Source: Candidatus Desulfosporosinus nitrosoreducens (lineage in GTDB: Bacteria; Bacillota; Desulfitobacteriia; Desulfitobacteriales; Desulfitobacteriaceae). From it: a stretch of DNA of 64,000 bases. Of the stretch, positions 52,343 through 60,897 are shown one piece after another. The translations under genes were made by a program, and so were the position numbers. The stretch lies in assembly GCF_030954495.1 (NCBI RefSeq), contig NZ_JAVHUW010000041.1, forward strand, positions 1 to 64,000. Direction: 5' to 3'. Position 1 is the stretch's first letter, and the number at the start of each line of letters is the position of its first letter. The notes beneath the pieces were generated by a model. It had not been told where the DNA came from. It saw only the letters and a program-made list of their open reading frames with translations, and did not search any database.

Positions 52343-52386
52343 AACAAAAGGACGACTCCAGGCCCAGGGGCACAGAGGTCATCCTC
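52343..52386 (-). terminator. Terminator of the cardiolipin synthase gene
   Basis: On the minus strand AGGATGAC pairs with GTCGTCCT around a CCTGGGCCTGG region, followed by TTTGTTTT. It is 38 bases beyond the stop codon. Confidence 0.75.
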
Positions 52387-52423
52387 ACAGTTTAAAAGCA
52401 TTGAACGCTTAAATATTCCGCTG

Positions 52424-53848
52424 TCATAACAGCGGGGAAAATAAGCGGGCACAGGATTCCTTTAAGCGTTCAGAGAAGGGGCGGCTTTGGAAAGACTCCA
52501 GCTGAATGAACCGGCAATCCTGCAAATCCTGTTCAAAATTTTCATTTAGAGTTTTTGTTATGCTCCGGTCATAGAGAAAAGCACAAATTTCAAAATCGAG
52601 AGAAAAGCTGCGCACATCCATGTTGGCAGAACCTACGGAAGCAAACTGATGATCGATAAGCAGGATCTTGGCGTGGAGAATCCCTTTCATATATTTATAG
52701 ATTTTGACCCCTGCCTGAAGCAGTTCCTCAAGATAGGAGTTCATGGCCCAGTATATCAGTTTGTGCTCAGGGATTCCCTGGATAATGATCTGCACGTCAA
52801 GACCTGAGAGGGCGGCAGTTTTGAGGGCCATAATCAAGCTTTCATCAGGAATAAAATAAGGAGTTTCAATTCTTATGCTTTTCTTAGCCATAGTTATAGA
52901 CAAAAAAAAGCCTTGCAGAATGGATGCCCAATGGGAATCGGGACCGCTGGCGCCGATCTGCACCGGCAGAAGGTTCGTGATAGTAACTTTCGGATAGTAA
53001 GGATTCCCCTGGAGTTCCTGACGGGTAACAAAATACCAGTCGTTTATAAATACTGATTGTAAGGTATAAACGGATTCACCCGAAAGTTTTAAGTGTGTAT
53101 CCCGCCAAAAGCCAAGCTCCGGGTCTCTGGACAAGTATTCGTCTCCTATATTGAGTCCGCCCATATACCCGGTGCGACCGTCAATAATCACAAGTTTACG
53201 ATGGTAACGTAAATTCAGTTTCGGACTCAGAAAAGGAAAACGCAGGGGAAAATACCAGTGGGCCTGTATTCCCGCCTGTCGCATAACCTCAATGAACTTT
53301 CCCGAAACTGCAAGGCTTCCTATGCCGTCAAGAAGAACCCGAACTTCCACTCCTTCCCCTGCTTTGCGTGAAAGAATTTTCAGGACATCCTCGCCAATTT
53401 CATCCCCTTTAAAGATGTAGTAGCTTAGATGAATATGATGTGTTGCCTTTTCCAAGGATTGAAACAAAGCCTCAAATTTTTCCTCACCGTTAATAAGAAC
53501 GGTTGCCTGGTTATGAAACGTTAAGGGGGCATAACCACTGTGGAGAAGGAGATTGACCAGCTTAGGGTCGGAGATTTGCTTGTCGGGAAGCCTGTTTTTT
53601 TCGGCATTCAGAGTCTTCTGCTGTTGAGCTATCGCCTGATCCAGTTTATTGTCCGGAAGATGTTTGTGCTGAAAGATTTGCTTTCTCTGCTTGCGGCCTA
53701 AAAGAATGTAAAGAATAAACCCTAAGAGAGGGAACAGGCTGAGTATAAAAAGCCAGGTCACTGTTTTTCCGGGATCTCTGTTTTCCAGGAGAATAACCGT
53801 GCCAAAGAGCAGCACTTGAAGGATTAACAGCAAAAAAAGCCACCCCAT
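52424..53848 (-). CDS. cls: Cardiolipin synthase (phospholipase D family)
   Basis: The start is ATG 53848 behind GGCGGTGAAACT. The 474-residue enzyme condenses two phosphatidylglycerol molecules to cardiolipin and glycerol at the membrane. It has two N-terminal helices (about 2-20 and 30-48, with PLLGFILYILLGRK) and two PLD motifs: HRKLVIIDGRTGYMGGLN (about 210-227) and HAKILLIDHQFASVGSANMD (about 390-410). The C-terminus ends in the usual short helix. It is monocistronic with its own terminator. Confidence 0.95.
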   Translation of the reverse strand: MGWLFLLLILQVLLFGTVILLENRDPGKTVTWLFILSLFPLLGFILYILLGRKQRKQIFQHKHLPDNKLDQAIAQQQKTLNAEKNRLPDKQISDPKLVNLLLHSGYAPLTFHNQATVLINGEEKFEALFQSLEKATHHIHLSYYIFKGDEIGEDVLKILSRKAGEGVEVRVLLDGIGSLAVSGKFIEVMRQAGIQAHWYFPLRFPFLSPKLNLRYHRKLVIIDGRTGYMGGLNIGDEYLSRDPELGFWRDTHLKLSGESVYTLQSVFINDWYFVTRQELQGNPYYPKVTITNLLPVQIGASGPDSHWASILQGFFLSITMAKKSIRIETPYFIPDESLIMALKTAALSGLDVQIIIQGIPEHKLIYWAMNSYLEELLQAGVKIYKYMKGILHAKILLIDHQFASVGSANMDVRSFSLDFEICAFLYDRSITKTLNENFEQDLQDCRFIQLESFQSRPFSERLKESCARLFSPLL

Positions 53849-54001
53849 AGTTTCACCGCCTATAAAGAGTATGACGAGCAAAATACTTTTGAATTGTGTT
53901 TAATTAAAGGACTCTTGCTATTATGCACACTCTGAAATCGTTTTACTAAAGCGGATGAAATCCGGCTAACATGAACTCCGGGCATAGATAAAGAAAACTA
54001 A

Positions 54002-54030
54002 AGCTTCCCTCACTAAAAGCGAGAAAAGCT
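54002..54030 (-). terminator. Terminator of the sensor kinase gene
   Basis: On the minus strand AGCTTTTCTC pairs with GAGGGAAGCT (G-U pairs) and is followed by TTAGTTTTC. It starts nine bases past the stop codon. Confidence 0.7.
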
Positions 54031-54038
54031 CAGGAAAA

Positions 54039-55571
54039 TTATTTATTAAAAGGAATTTGCAACGAGAATGTTGAGCCGGACGAACCTGTCACAATACCTA
54101 TACTGCCGTTGTGCCGGGCGGCAATTCCGAAGCAAGTAGCCAAGCCAAGTCCGGTTCCGTCTTCTTTAGTCGTAAAAAACGGGGTGCCAAGCTTCTCCAG
54201 GATGTGGGGTTCGATTCCTCCGCCCTGATCTCTGACAGCCAGAATTACGGCATTGTCCATAACGCTGGTTTTTATGGTTAATCTCTTTCCGGGTTCCATT
54301 GCTTCTAAGCCATTGCGGGCCAGGTTTAAGATAACCTGACGTATCTCTTCTTCATCAAGCAGCAGATCCGGAAGATCGTTCAAGTCCAGATCAAGGTATT
54401 TATCGTAACGTCGGGCATCCGCTTCAATGAGCGGAGCCAAGGCCTGAACGATCTTATTAAGGTTTTGGATTTTGAATTCCGGAGGTTTTGTTTTACCAAA
54501 GGAGAGAAATTCGGAAATGATGGAGTTGGCCCGATCCAATTCGTCGATCATCAAAGCAATATAGTTTTGGTAATGTTGAATGTCCTCTTTATTGCCCAGA
54601 AATTGGAGGAATCCCCGCACAGTTGTCAAAGGATTTCTTATTTCATGGCTGATTCCCGCCGCCATTTCCCCGACCAAATTCAAGCGGTCTAACCGAGCGA
54701 TTTCCCGCTCGAATTGTTTCCGCTTAACTGCGTTTTCCTGGGCAATTTGTTTCCAGGAAAACGTTACGCTAATACTGTCAATATAGATTCCTTTAAAGAG
54801 AAATAAATAGCCCAAGGCCTTGAAGCCATGTCCCAAAAGATTGTCATAATCACTTGAGCCGAAGTTGGCGGCAACTTCCAATTCGCCTAATAACAACAAT
54901 ATCAAACTCAGAATCATTGCCAGTTGGCTAACCGTACGCCGGGAAACATAACGCTTGCTTAAGAAGCCGAGAGTCAGGAGATAGAAAAAGCAGATCAGAT
55001 ATTCAAACCTGACCCTTTGCAGCAAGAAGCTGAGAGATTTTACCCACTGGAAGGAAGCTTGCCACAGGGAAAAAAAACTAATGAGACAGATTACAATCAG
55101 AACAAAGAAAAAAGCTTTCTCACGCCGTGAGCGCTCTATAACTTCGTCCTGGTGGTAAAAGACAAAGAGCAGGGACAAAGACTCCGTGGTGCGCGCTATC
55201 AGCCAAAACCAAAGAGAAACTTCCTCACTAGCGGAGGCGAAAAAAGGCATATCCGGTCTGGTAACCATATGGAAAAGATCAAAGGCTCCCACAGCGAGAA
55301 ACATAGCCGCTAAGTAGAGTTGATATCTCGACAGCGTGTGCGGAAAAGAAAAAAAACCCTGCAAAGCAATGGCGAAGGCTATCGTGATACAGATAAAACC
55401 TAAGCCGGTATGCAAAGCGAGGCAATTTTTATAATCAAGAAACTGTAAATTGTGAACATAGAAAATTCGGGTTAAGGCGTACAGAAATAAGGCAATTAGG
55501 GCGATGAAAATAGTCATGAATTCCTGGGGATTAACATGACGGTTAACCCCGTTCCAATCTTGTTCTCCCAT
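54039..55571 (-). CDS. MASE3-type sensor histidine kinase, orphan
   Basis: The start is ATG 55571, nine bases after GAGGTG; a GTG four codons earlier lies inside the ribosome site. The 510-residue kinase has a MASE3-like membrane sensor of about eight helices (about 20-260; LHTGLGFICITIAFAIA, FLAVGAFDLFHMVTRPDMPFF). It then has a HisKA domain with the phospho-acceptor His309 (GISHEIRNPLTTVRGF), and an HATPase domain: N-box NLARNGLEAME, G1 DQGGGI, G2 GTGLGLATCFGI. There is no response regulator beside it. MASE3 orphan kinases in Firmicutes often feed the Spo0A phosphorelay, and that is my inference here. Confidence 0.9.
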   Translation of the reverse strand: MGEQDWNGVNRHVNPQEFMTIFIALIALFLYALTRIFYVHNLQFLDYKNCLALHTGLGFICITIAFAIALQGFFSFPHTLSRYQLYLAAMFLAVGAFDLFHMVTRPDMPFFASASEEVSLWFWLIARTTESLSLLFVFYHQDEVIERSRREKAFFFVLIVICLISFFSLWQASFQWVKSLSFLLQRVRFEYLICFFYLLTLGFLSKRYVSRRTVSQLAMILSLILLLLGELEVAANFGSSDYDNLLGHGFKALGYLFLFKGIYIDSISVTFSWKQIAQENAVKRKQFEREIARLDRLNLVGEMAAGISHEIRNPLTTVRGFLQFLGNKEDIQHYQNYIALMIDELDRANSIISEFLSFGKTKPPEFKIQNLNKIVQALAPLIEADARRYDKYLDLDLNDLPDLLLDEEEIRQVILNLARNGLEAMEPGKRLTIKTSVMDNAVILAVRDQGGGIEPHILEKLGTPFFTTKEDGTGLGLATCFGIAARHNGSIGIVTGSSGSTFSLQIPFNK

Positions 55572-55743
55572 GGAATGATTCACCTCGCACGTTAAGGACG
55601 CAAATTGTTGTCCTTAAAACATTCTTGAGCCTGCGCATCTATTCTACGTCAGGCGGTAATATCCTTCTCTTAAGGGAGATTATTCTCGAAAATTCTCATA
55701 TATACCACTTTAAAATATAAAAAGAAAATTTTTTTGAAGAAAG

Positions 55744-56856
55744 TCAACCATAAAAAGCTTTGAGTTCTGTAATAAGCTTTTGCATAGCTAAGATATCCTT
55801 GATAGCAACTCTTAGATAGTTCCCTTGCAGTCCGGCAAAATTACGACAATTGCGCACAAGAATTCCCTTGCTTCCGAGATGCCGGATTAATTCCGGAGTT
55901 GAAGAATCCAGGATTTCAAGCAAGGAGAAATTTACCGCAGTGGCAAGCAGACGCAAATGCTTAAAGCCGCACAGCTCAAATTCACGGTAAAAATAAGCTC
56001 TGCTCTCTTGCAGCTTTTCTCTGACCTCGCGCCCATACTTTCTGTCCCGGAGAGCCGTTATCCCGGCATTTTGGGCTAAAACATTGACAGACCAGGGGTC
56101 CCGGTATTGCTCAAATTGCCTGAGCATTGCCGGCGAAGCAAAAGCGGCGCCTAAACGCAATCCCGGCAGGCTGTAAAATTTCGTCAAGGAGTATAAAACG
56201 ATAAGGTGCTTATTGCCTGCCAGATAAGTGCGAGCGGATTTCCGCAATTCGTCCGGGAGAAAATCCAGGAAAGATTCGTCAAAGAGGATGTTGCAGCCTA
56301 TGGCGCGTGTGAGCTTTAAGAGTTGTTCAAACCTTTCTGCTTCAAGAACGCTGCCTGTCGGATTATGAGGAGAGCAAAGAAACAAAAGTTCACATCCCTC
56401 CAGATAGCCTTTCCAGAGTCGATTAAACTCAGATACGTCGAGTCCTTCCGGCCCATCCTCGGGATTGCTGCCTTGAAACTTCCGCCACCCCTCTGCCCCT
56501 AAAGGAATATAGCAAACTTCAGCTCCTATGGAGCGCGCCGCCCGTTCGTATTCACTGAAAGTCGGCAGGGGTATGGCGACTTTGCGGGGCTTTAAAGCAT
56601 TGACAATTGTAAAAATTAACTCTCCAGCCCCATTGCCAACCATTATTTCTGCCATGGGCTGATCTAAACGCTGAGACAGGGCTGTGCGCAAGGCAATGCT
56701 TTCAGGGTCCGGATAACTTGTAATCTCTTGAAGGCTTTTTTGTAAAGAATCCCAGACATCCCGCGGCGGGCCAAAAGGGTTTATATTGGCGGATAAATCA
56801 ATGAAGTTGGTTAAGCCATAGACTTCCTGAGCCTTTCTTAGATTCCCTCCATGCAT
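55744..56856 (-). CDS. cobD: L-threonine-O-3-phosphate decarboxylase (CobD)
   Basis: This PLP enzyme makes (R)-1-amino-2-propanol phosphate, the linker to the nucleotide loop of cobalamin. The start is ATG 56856, which has GGGGTGA close upstream and gives the usual beginning MHGGN. The 370 residues follow the histidinol-phosphate aminotransferase fold: DLSANINPFGPP, LCSPHNPTGS, ILFDESFLDF and the PLP-binding Lys226 in SLTKFYSLPGLRLG. It is the last gene of the cobalamin operon in this window, 89 bases after pduX. The name cobD is the Salmonella usage for the decarboxylase. Confidence 0.9.
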   Translation of the reverse strand: MHGGNLRKAQEVYGLTNFIDLSANINPFGPPRDVWDSLQKSLQEITSYPDPESIALRTALSQRLDQPMAEIMVGNGAGELIFTIVNALKPRKVAIPLPTFSEYERAARSIGAEVCYIPLGAEGWRKFQGSNPEDGPEGLDVSEFNRLWKGYLEGCELLFLCSPHNPTGSVLEAERFEQLLKLTRAIGCNILFDESFLDFLPDELRKSARTYLAGNKHLIVLYSLTKFYSLPGLRLGAAFASPAMLRQFEQYRDPWSVNVLAQNAGITALRDRKYGREVREKLQESRAYFYREFELCGFKHLRLLATAVNFSLLEILDSSTPELIRHLGSKGILVRNCRNFAGLQGNYLRVAIKDILAMQKLITELKAFYG

Positions 56857-56945
56857 GAACTCACCCCGCATTTTCTTACTTTGTTAGAAGTATGGGCTGC
56901 CTGACTCTCCCTGGCCGGCCTCAGTACAGCCAGACAGCCGCCCGC

Positions 56946-57872
56946 TTAAGTCTTGGTGCCGGTTAGATTTTCTTGATAGTTTGCAGCATTGGCAAGGATG
57001 CCTCCGGGATGGCTGTTAAAAAGATCCAGGTAAGCAGGACTAAAACGCTGCTGCGCTTCCTTTTGCAAATGATTGCGAATCTTTCTTTCCACTGTTGCGG
57101 CCTGGGGAAATACTCCGGCCAGCAAAGTGCCGCTATGGGCTGTTACGACTCCCAAGCCGCCGTTTTGCAAAACCCAATCCAGGAATGGTTTAAATAAGGC
57201 TTTAGGATTTATCTCCAGATTACAGCGCGCACTGATCGTCCCGGCGGCCGCTAATTTCTCCAAGTCTCCCTGCTTAATTCCTTCTGAGGCTATTTGATAA
57301 GCCTTGCTAATTTCTCTTTCCCAGCGGCGGTAATGTTCAGCAAGTCCGGGACGGGCATTAAAGACCTCAGTGTCAACAGAGCCGCCCCAGTCCAAGGCCA
57401 GAAACAGAGCCGGCAGCGCAGGCCCCAGCAGGCGATAGTTATGTCTTTGCACATGTTCAATGTCCGTAATTCCGGGAAACATCACACTGTCGCTCGGTTC
57501 TATCCGCAAAGCAAGCCGCGCTAAATGCTCAGGCTCAGGATCTTGGCCTAAGGCCAGCAAAGCGGCGGCAGCCACGGCAGCAATATCCGCCGTCGAACTG
57601 GCCATGCCCTTCCCCTCGGGAAGCTGCTGCAGAAATTCAACCTGACCGCCTAAGGCGGGCAGGCCCAAGTCTTCTTTCAATAACTCCAGCACCTGGAGAG
57701 CTTTGGTTTTCCGGAGGGGGATATGCCAAATTCCAGCCTGGATGTCCAGGTCCACTTTGACCTCTGAAAAGCGGTCAATTGGACAATCGATAAGAAAAGG
57801 AACTCCGGCGCGAGCCCCTTGTACCCATTCCCCACATGTCCCCGGACATCGGGCCAAACCGACGGTGTTCAT
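56946..57872 (-). CDS. pduX: L-threonine kinase (PduX-like GHMP kinase)
   Basis: This enzyme phosphorylates L-threonine to supply CobD. The 308-residue protein has the GHMP ATP-binding motif LPEGKGMASSTADI (about 88-101), the N-terminal CPGTCGEWVQG pattern typical of PduX, and a C-terminal substrate motif VVTAHSGTLLAG. It begins inside the stop of the adenosyltransferase gene (TAATG). The presence of both pduX and cobD means the aminopropanol arm is made from free threonine. A GC-rich imperfect inverted repeat (GGCTGCCTG / CAGACAGCC) lies in the gap before cobD. Confidence 0.9.
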   Translation of the reverse strand: MNTVGLARCPGTCGEWVQGARAGVPFLIDCPIDRFSEVKVDLDIQAGIWHIPLRKTKALQVLELLKEDLGLPALGGQVEFLQQLPEGKGMASSTADIAAVAAAALLALGQDPEPEHLARLALRIEPSDSVMFPGITDIEHVQRHNYRLLGPALPALFLALDWGGSVDTEVFNARPGLAEHYRRWEREISKAYQIASEGIKQGDLEKLAAAGTISARCNLEINPKALFKPFLDWVLQNGGLGVVTAHSGTLLAGVFPQAATVERKIRNHLQKEAQQRFSPAYLDLFNSHPGGILANAANYQENLTGTKT

Positions 57873-58429
57873 TAATACTCAATCCCCCTACGACTGTGTA
57901 TCCCTTGAGCAAAAGGATGTTTTAACGGGTTCAAGTCCCACCAGGAATCCACCCAGGGCTCTACCTCTTTGGGCATCCCCCGGCCCGTAAGGACCCAGTT
58001 GAGGGAAGAACCTGCCAGCAGAAGCTGCTGCAATTGGTCAAAGGTCAAAAAACCCTTGTTAAGAGCATGACTGACTTCATCCAGAATAATAACTTGATAC
58101 GTGCCGCCGCCGGCTTCCTTGAGAACAAAGTCATAGGCCATGCTCACTAAATCCAAAGCAACTTCCGGATCTCGGTTCTGCCGAAAACATTCGCCGCATC
58201 CTGTGCAATGTTTCAGGCCGGTACGGATCATTCCTGACCAGCGGCATCCTACACCGAACTGCAGCAGCGGGATTCCCAGCCTGCTAAGCCCTATTAATTC
58301 CCCACTGTAGGTACTTCCTTTCAGAAATTGTACCATCAGAACCTTCTTACCTGCCGAAGAAGCCAGCAAAGCTTCGCCTAAGGCTGAGGTTGTTTTTCCT
58401 TTTCCCTGCCCCGTGTAAACAGTGATCAT
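57872..58429 (-). CDS. cobO: Cob(I)yrinic acid a,c-diamide adenosyltransferase (CobO/BtuR family)
   Basis: This ATP:corrinoid adenosyltransferase attaches the 5'-deoxyadenosyl ligand to cobalt. The 185-residue protein has the P-loop YTGQGKGKTTSALG (5-18), VQFLKGS, the DEVSHALNKGFL segment and the conserved VLTGRGMP. An internal Cys cluster (HCTGCGECF, about 77-85) extends the usual sequence. Its ATG directly abuts the cbiA stop codon. It lies between cbiA and pduX in the operon. Confidence 0.93.
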   Translation of the reverse strand: MITVYTGQGKGKTTSALGEALLASSAGKKVLMVQFLKGSTYSGELIGLSRLGIPLLQFGVGCRWSGMIRTGLKHCTGCGECFRQNRDPEVALDLVSMAYDFVLKEAGGGTYQVIILDEVSHALNKGFLTFDQLQQLLLAGSSLNWVLTGRGMPKEVEPWVDSWWDLNPLKHPFAQGIHSRRGIEY

Positions 58430-59851
58430 TCAGGTTCCCCTTCTCTGGCCGGCAGAATTAAACCAGTGTTCCAGCAACTCCGGATGACCGGCAAAGTTGA
58501 GATGAAGATAGGAGGCGAAGAGGTTGTCTTGCGCATAGCCTTCTCTGCGCACGGCCTGTTCACCTTTGAACAACTCGTAAGCGGCCGGTATTTCCGCCTC
58601 ATAGGTGACTTTGGAATAATGAAATTCATGCCCTTGAACCGCAGTTCCGCGGGAGCCTAAAAAATTATCCTTTTGAAAAACTCCCCGGCGATACCCTATT
58701 CCTTGCAGACGTTTGGTCATTTCTGCTTTCATGGGAATGAGCCCGGCCATAGGATACTCCTCTCCCGCGAAATTTGTAATCGATTTTCCCAGGTACATGT
58801 ATCCTCCGCATTCGGCATAAAGAGGCTTCCCACTGGCGGCAAAGGCCCGGAGGGAATTCAGGAAGGAGGTGTTTTCACTCAACTCCTTAAGGTGAAGCTC
58901 AGGGAAACCGCCGCCCAGAAAAACTCCGTCCAGGTTTTCCGGCAGAGAGGGATCGTGCAAAGGGCTGAAAGGCACAAGGGTATAATTTAAGCGTTCCGCC
59001 AAGTCCAGGGCATCTTGATAATAAAAAAGGAAAGCTTCGTCCCAGGCTAAACCCAAGCGAAATTTGTCGCCGTGATGAGACTGCGCGGCAGAAAACGGAC
59101 TTCCGCCATGAGCTTTGGCATCAAGAGGTGAACCGGCCCCGCCGGCCATCATCGAGTCGCTGAAGTCAGGAGCACTGTGCATGATGCGCTCTACTTGATC
59201 CAGGTCAATATGATCCGTGATCAGCTTAGACAGGGTGTCAATAAATCCGGCCAGCAGCCCGCCTTCCCCCACAGGAATTAAGCCTAAATGCCGTTCCGGA
59301 AGATGAAGGGATGTTTCCTTCGGCAGGACGCCAAGGACCGGTACCTGAAGTTCCAGCAGAGCTTCTCTGAGTATTTTTTCCTGAGCCGGCGATTTTACGC
59401 GGTTGAGAATGACTCCTTGAAGGCTGACCCCGGGATCGTAGGTTTTAAACCCGTGGACTAAAGCCGCAACACTGCGGGACATCGAAGAAGCGTCAACAAT
59501 CAGGAGAATGGGGGCGTTGAGGAGTTTCGACACGTCTGCCGTACTGCCAAAACCGGCGGTACCGCTCATGCCGTCAAAAAGTCCCATCACACCCTCAATG
59601 ACGGCCCATCGTTCTCCGCTGCTTTGAACGAAAGCGGAAGGAAGATGGTCTCCCAGCAACCAGCGGTCGAGATTGCGGGAAGGCCTTCCGGTCGCTGCCG
59701 CATGATAGCTGGGATCAATATAATCCGGACCAACTTTAAAGCCTTGAATCGGCCGCCGGCGCTGCTTCAAAGCGGCCATTAATCCGGTTGCCAGAGTTGT
59801 TTTGCCTACACCGCTATGTGTACCCGCTAGGACAATGCGAGGAATTTTCAC
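58430..59851 (-). CDS. cbiA: Cobyrinate a,c-diamide synthase (CbiA)
   Basis: CbiA amidates carboxylates a and c of cobyrinate (or its cobalt form) using glutamine and ATP. The 473 residues hold the dethiobiotin-synthetase-like P-loop GTHSGVGKTTL (10-20), VGPDYIDPSYH, and a C-terminal class I glutamine amidotransferase domain with nucleophile Cys in YAECGGYMYLG and HxE-type HLNFAGHPEL near the end. It starts a closely packed subset (cbiA-cobO-pduX) after an 83-base gap from cbiB. No riboswitch is seen in that gap. Confidence 0.95.
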   Translation of the reverse strand: MKIPRIVLAGTHSGVGKTTLATGLMAALKQRRRPIQGFKVGPDYIDPSYHAAATGRPSRNLDRWLLGDHLPSAFVQSSGERWAVIEGVMGLFDGMSGTAGFGSTADVSKLLNAPILLIVDASSMSRSVAALVHGFKTYDPGVSLQGVILNRVKSPAQEKILREALLELQVPVLGVLPKETSLHLPERHLGLIPVGEGGLLAGFIDTLSKLITDHIDLDQVERIMHSAPDFSDSMMAGGAGSPLDAKAHGGSPFSAAQSHHGDKFRLGLAWDEAFLFYYQDALDLAERLNYTLVPFSPLHDPSLPENLDGVFLGGGFPELHLKELSENTSFLNSLRAFAASGKPLYAECGGYMYLGKSITNFAGEEYPMAGLIPMKAEMTKRLQGIGYRRGVFQKDNFLGSRGTAVQGHEFHYSKVTYEAEIPAAYELFKGEQAVRREGYAQDNLFASYLHLNFAGHPELLEHWFNSAGQRRGT

Positions 59852-59934
59852 GTTATCTCTCCCTCATTGTAACTTATGAAATCCTGATAGATTATAAACA
59901 CTGCTACACATTAGAGCCTAATCGCTAAAGACGG

Positions 59935-60897
59935 CTAATTCAACAGAAAAGCCAAACAGAGAGTGGGTAAAAGAGAGAGCCAAGTCGCCGTTCGAACCAG
60001 TTTTTGGCAGCAGACAATGTCGGCAAAGTTTGAAGGATGCAGAACATCGCCCATTTCCGCCCGGTGGTGAAGCTGCCCGTGATAACTATTGAAACCGCCA
60101 AGCTGAACGCCCAGCAATCCGGCAACGACACTTTCCGGGTTTCCCCCGTTGGGACTGGGATGCCCTGAGGCGTCCCGCTGCCAAATTTTAAAAGCGCGCC
60201 GGGCGGGCATTTTTCTCAACCAGCCGGCTAAGAGCAAGAGCGGTACGGATAAACGTGCCGGAAGATAATTAGCCCAATCATCGCTGCGCGCTGAAAACCA
60301 GCCAAAATCCTTATAGCGCTCATTGCGATACCCAACCATAGAATCCAGAGTACTGACTGCTTTAAAGGCCATTGCCAGAGGTGCTCCTCCCAGAGCGGCA
60401 TAAAAGAGCGGGGACAAAATCCCATCTACAAAGTTTTCAGCCAAGGTTTCAATAGTCCCCCGCACGATCTCTTTTTCAGCAAGATTCTCCGTATCCCGGC
60501 TGACAAACCAGGAGAGTTTCAGCCGTGCTTCTTGAATGTTCCCTTGCTCTAAAGGAATGAGCACGCTTTGTCCGGCATCTAAGAGAGACTTGCCGGCTAA
60601 AGTCGTGAAAATGAAATAAACGCTGACCGCGAGTCCCAATAAAGGATGAATAAGCTTGGCGCCTGAAATCAGCGCCCAGGTTACCAAGTAACTGCCACCC
60701 ACAACCAGACAGGTCAGAAAAGCTCCTTTTCTTCGCCTTTCCTTTGGGGACCCCTGATTAAGCTGTCGTTCCAAATAGGCTATGACTTTGCCGATGCTCA
60801 CCACAGGATGCGGCCAATTCCGGGGATCTCCCAGCACTTGGTCAAGGACAAAGCCGAAAAGAACCGCCAGGGTAAGAAGACTGATTTTTCCCATCAT
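59935..60897 (-). CDS. cbiB: Adenosylcobinamide-phosphate synthase (CbiB)
   Basis: This membrane enzyme joins aminopropanol phosphate to adenosylcobyric acid. The 320-residue protein has five or so membrane helices and the family motifs: LDQVLGDPRNWPHPVVSIGKVIAYLE at the N-terminus, VSRDTENL, ETLAENFVDGILSPLFY, AFKAVSTLDSMVGY, and GDASGHPSPNGGNPESVVAG-type sequence near 240. Its ATG overlaps the cbiP stop by four bases (ATGA). Confidence 0.95.
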   Translation of the reverse strand: MMGKISLLTLAVLFGFVLDQVLGDPRNWPHPVVSIGKVIAYLERQLNQGSPKERRRKGAFLTCLVVGGSYLVTWALISGAKLIHPLLGLAVSVYFIFTTLAGKSLLDAGQSVLIPLEQGNIQEARLKLSWFVSRDTENLAEKEIVRGTIETLAENFVDGILSPLFYAALGGAPLAMAFKAVSTLDSMVGYRNERYKDFGWFSARSDDWANYLPARLSVPLLLLAGWLRKMPARRAFKIWQRDASGHPSPNGGNPESVVAGLLGVQLGGFNSYHGQLHHRAEMGDVLHPSNFADIVCCQKLVRTATWLSLLPTLCLAFLLN

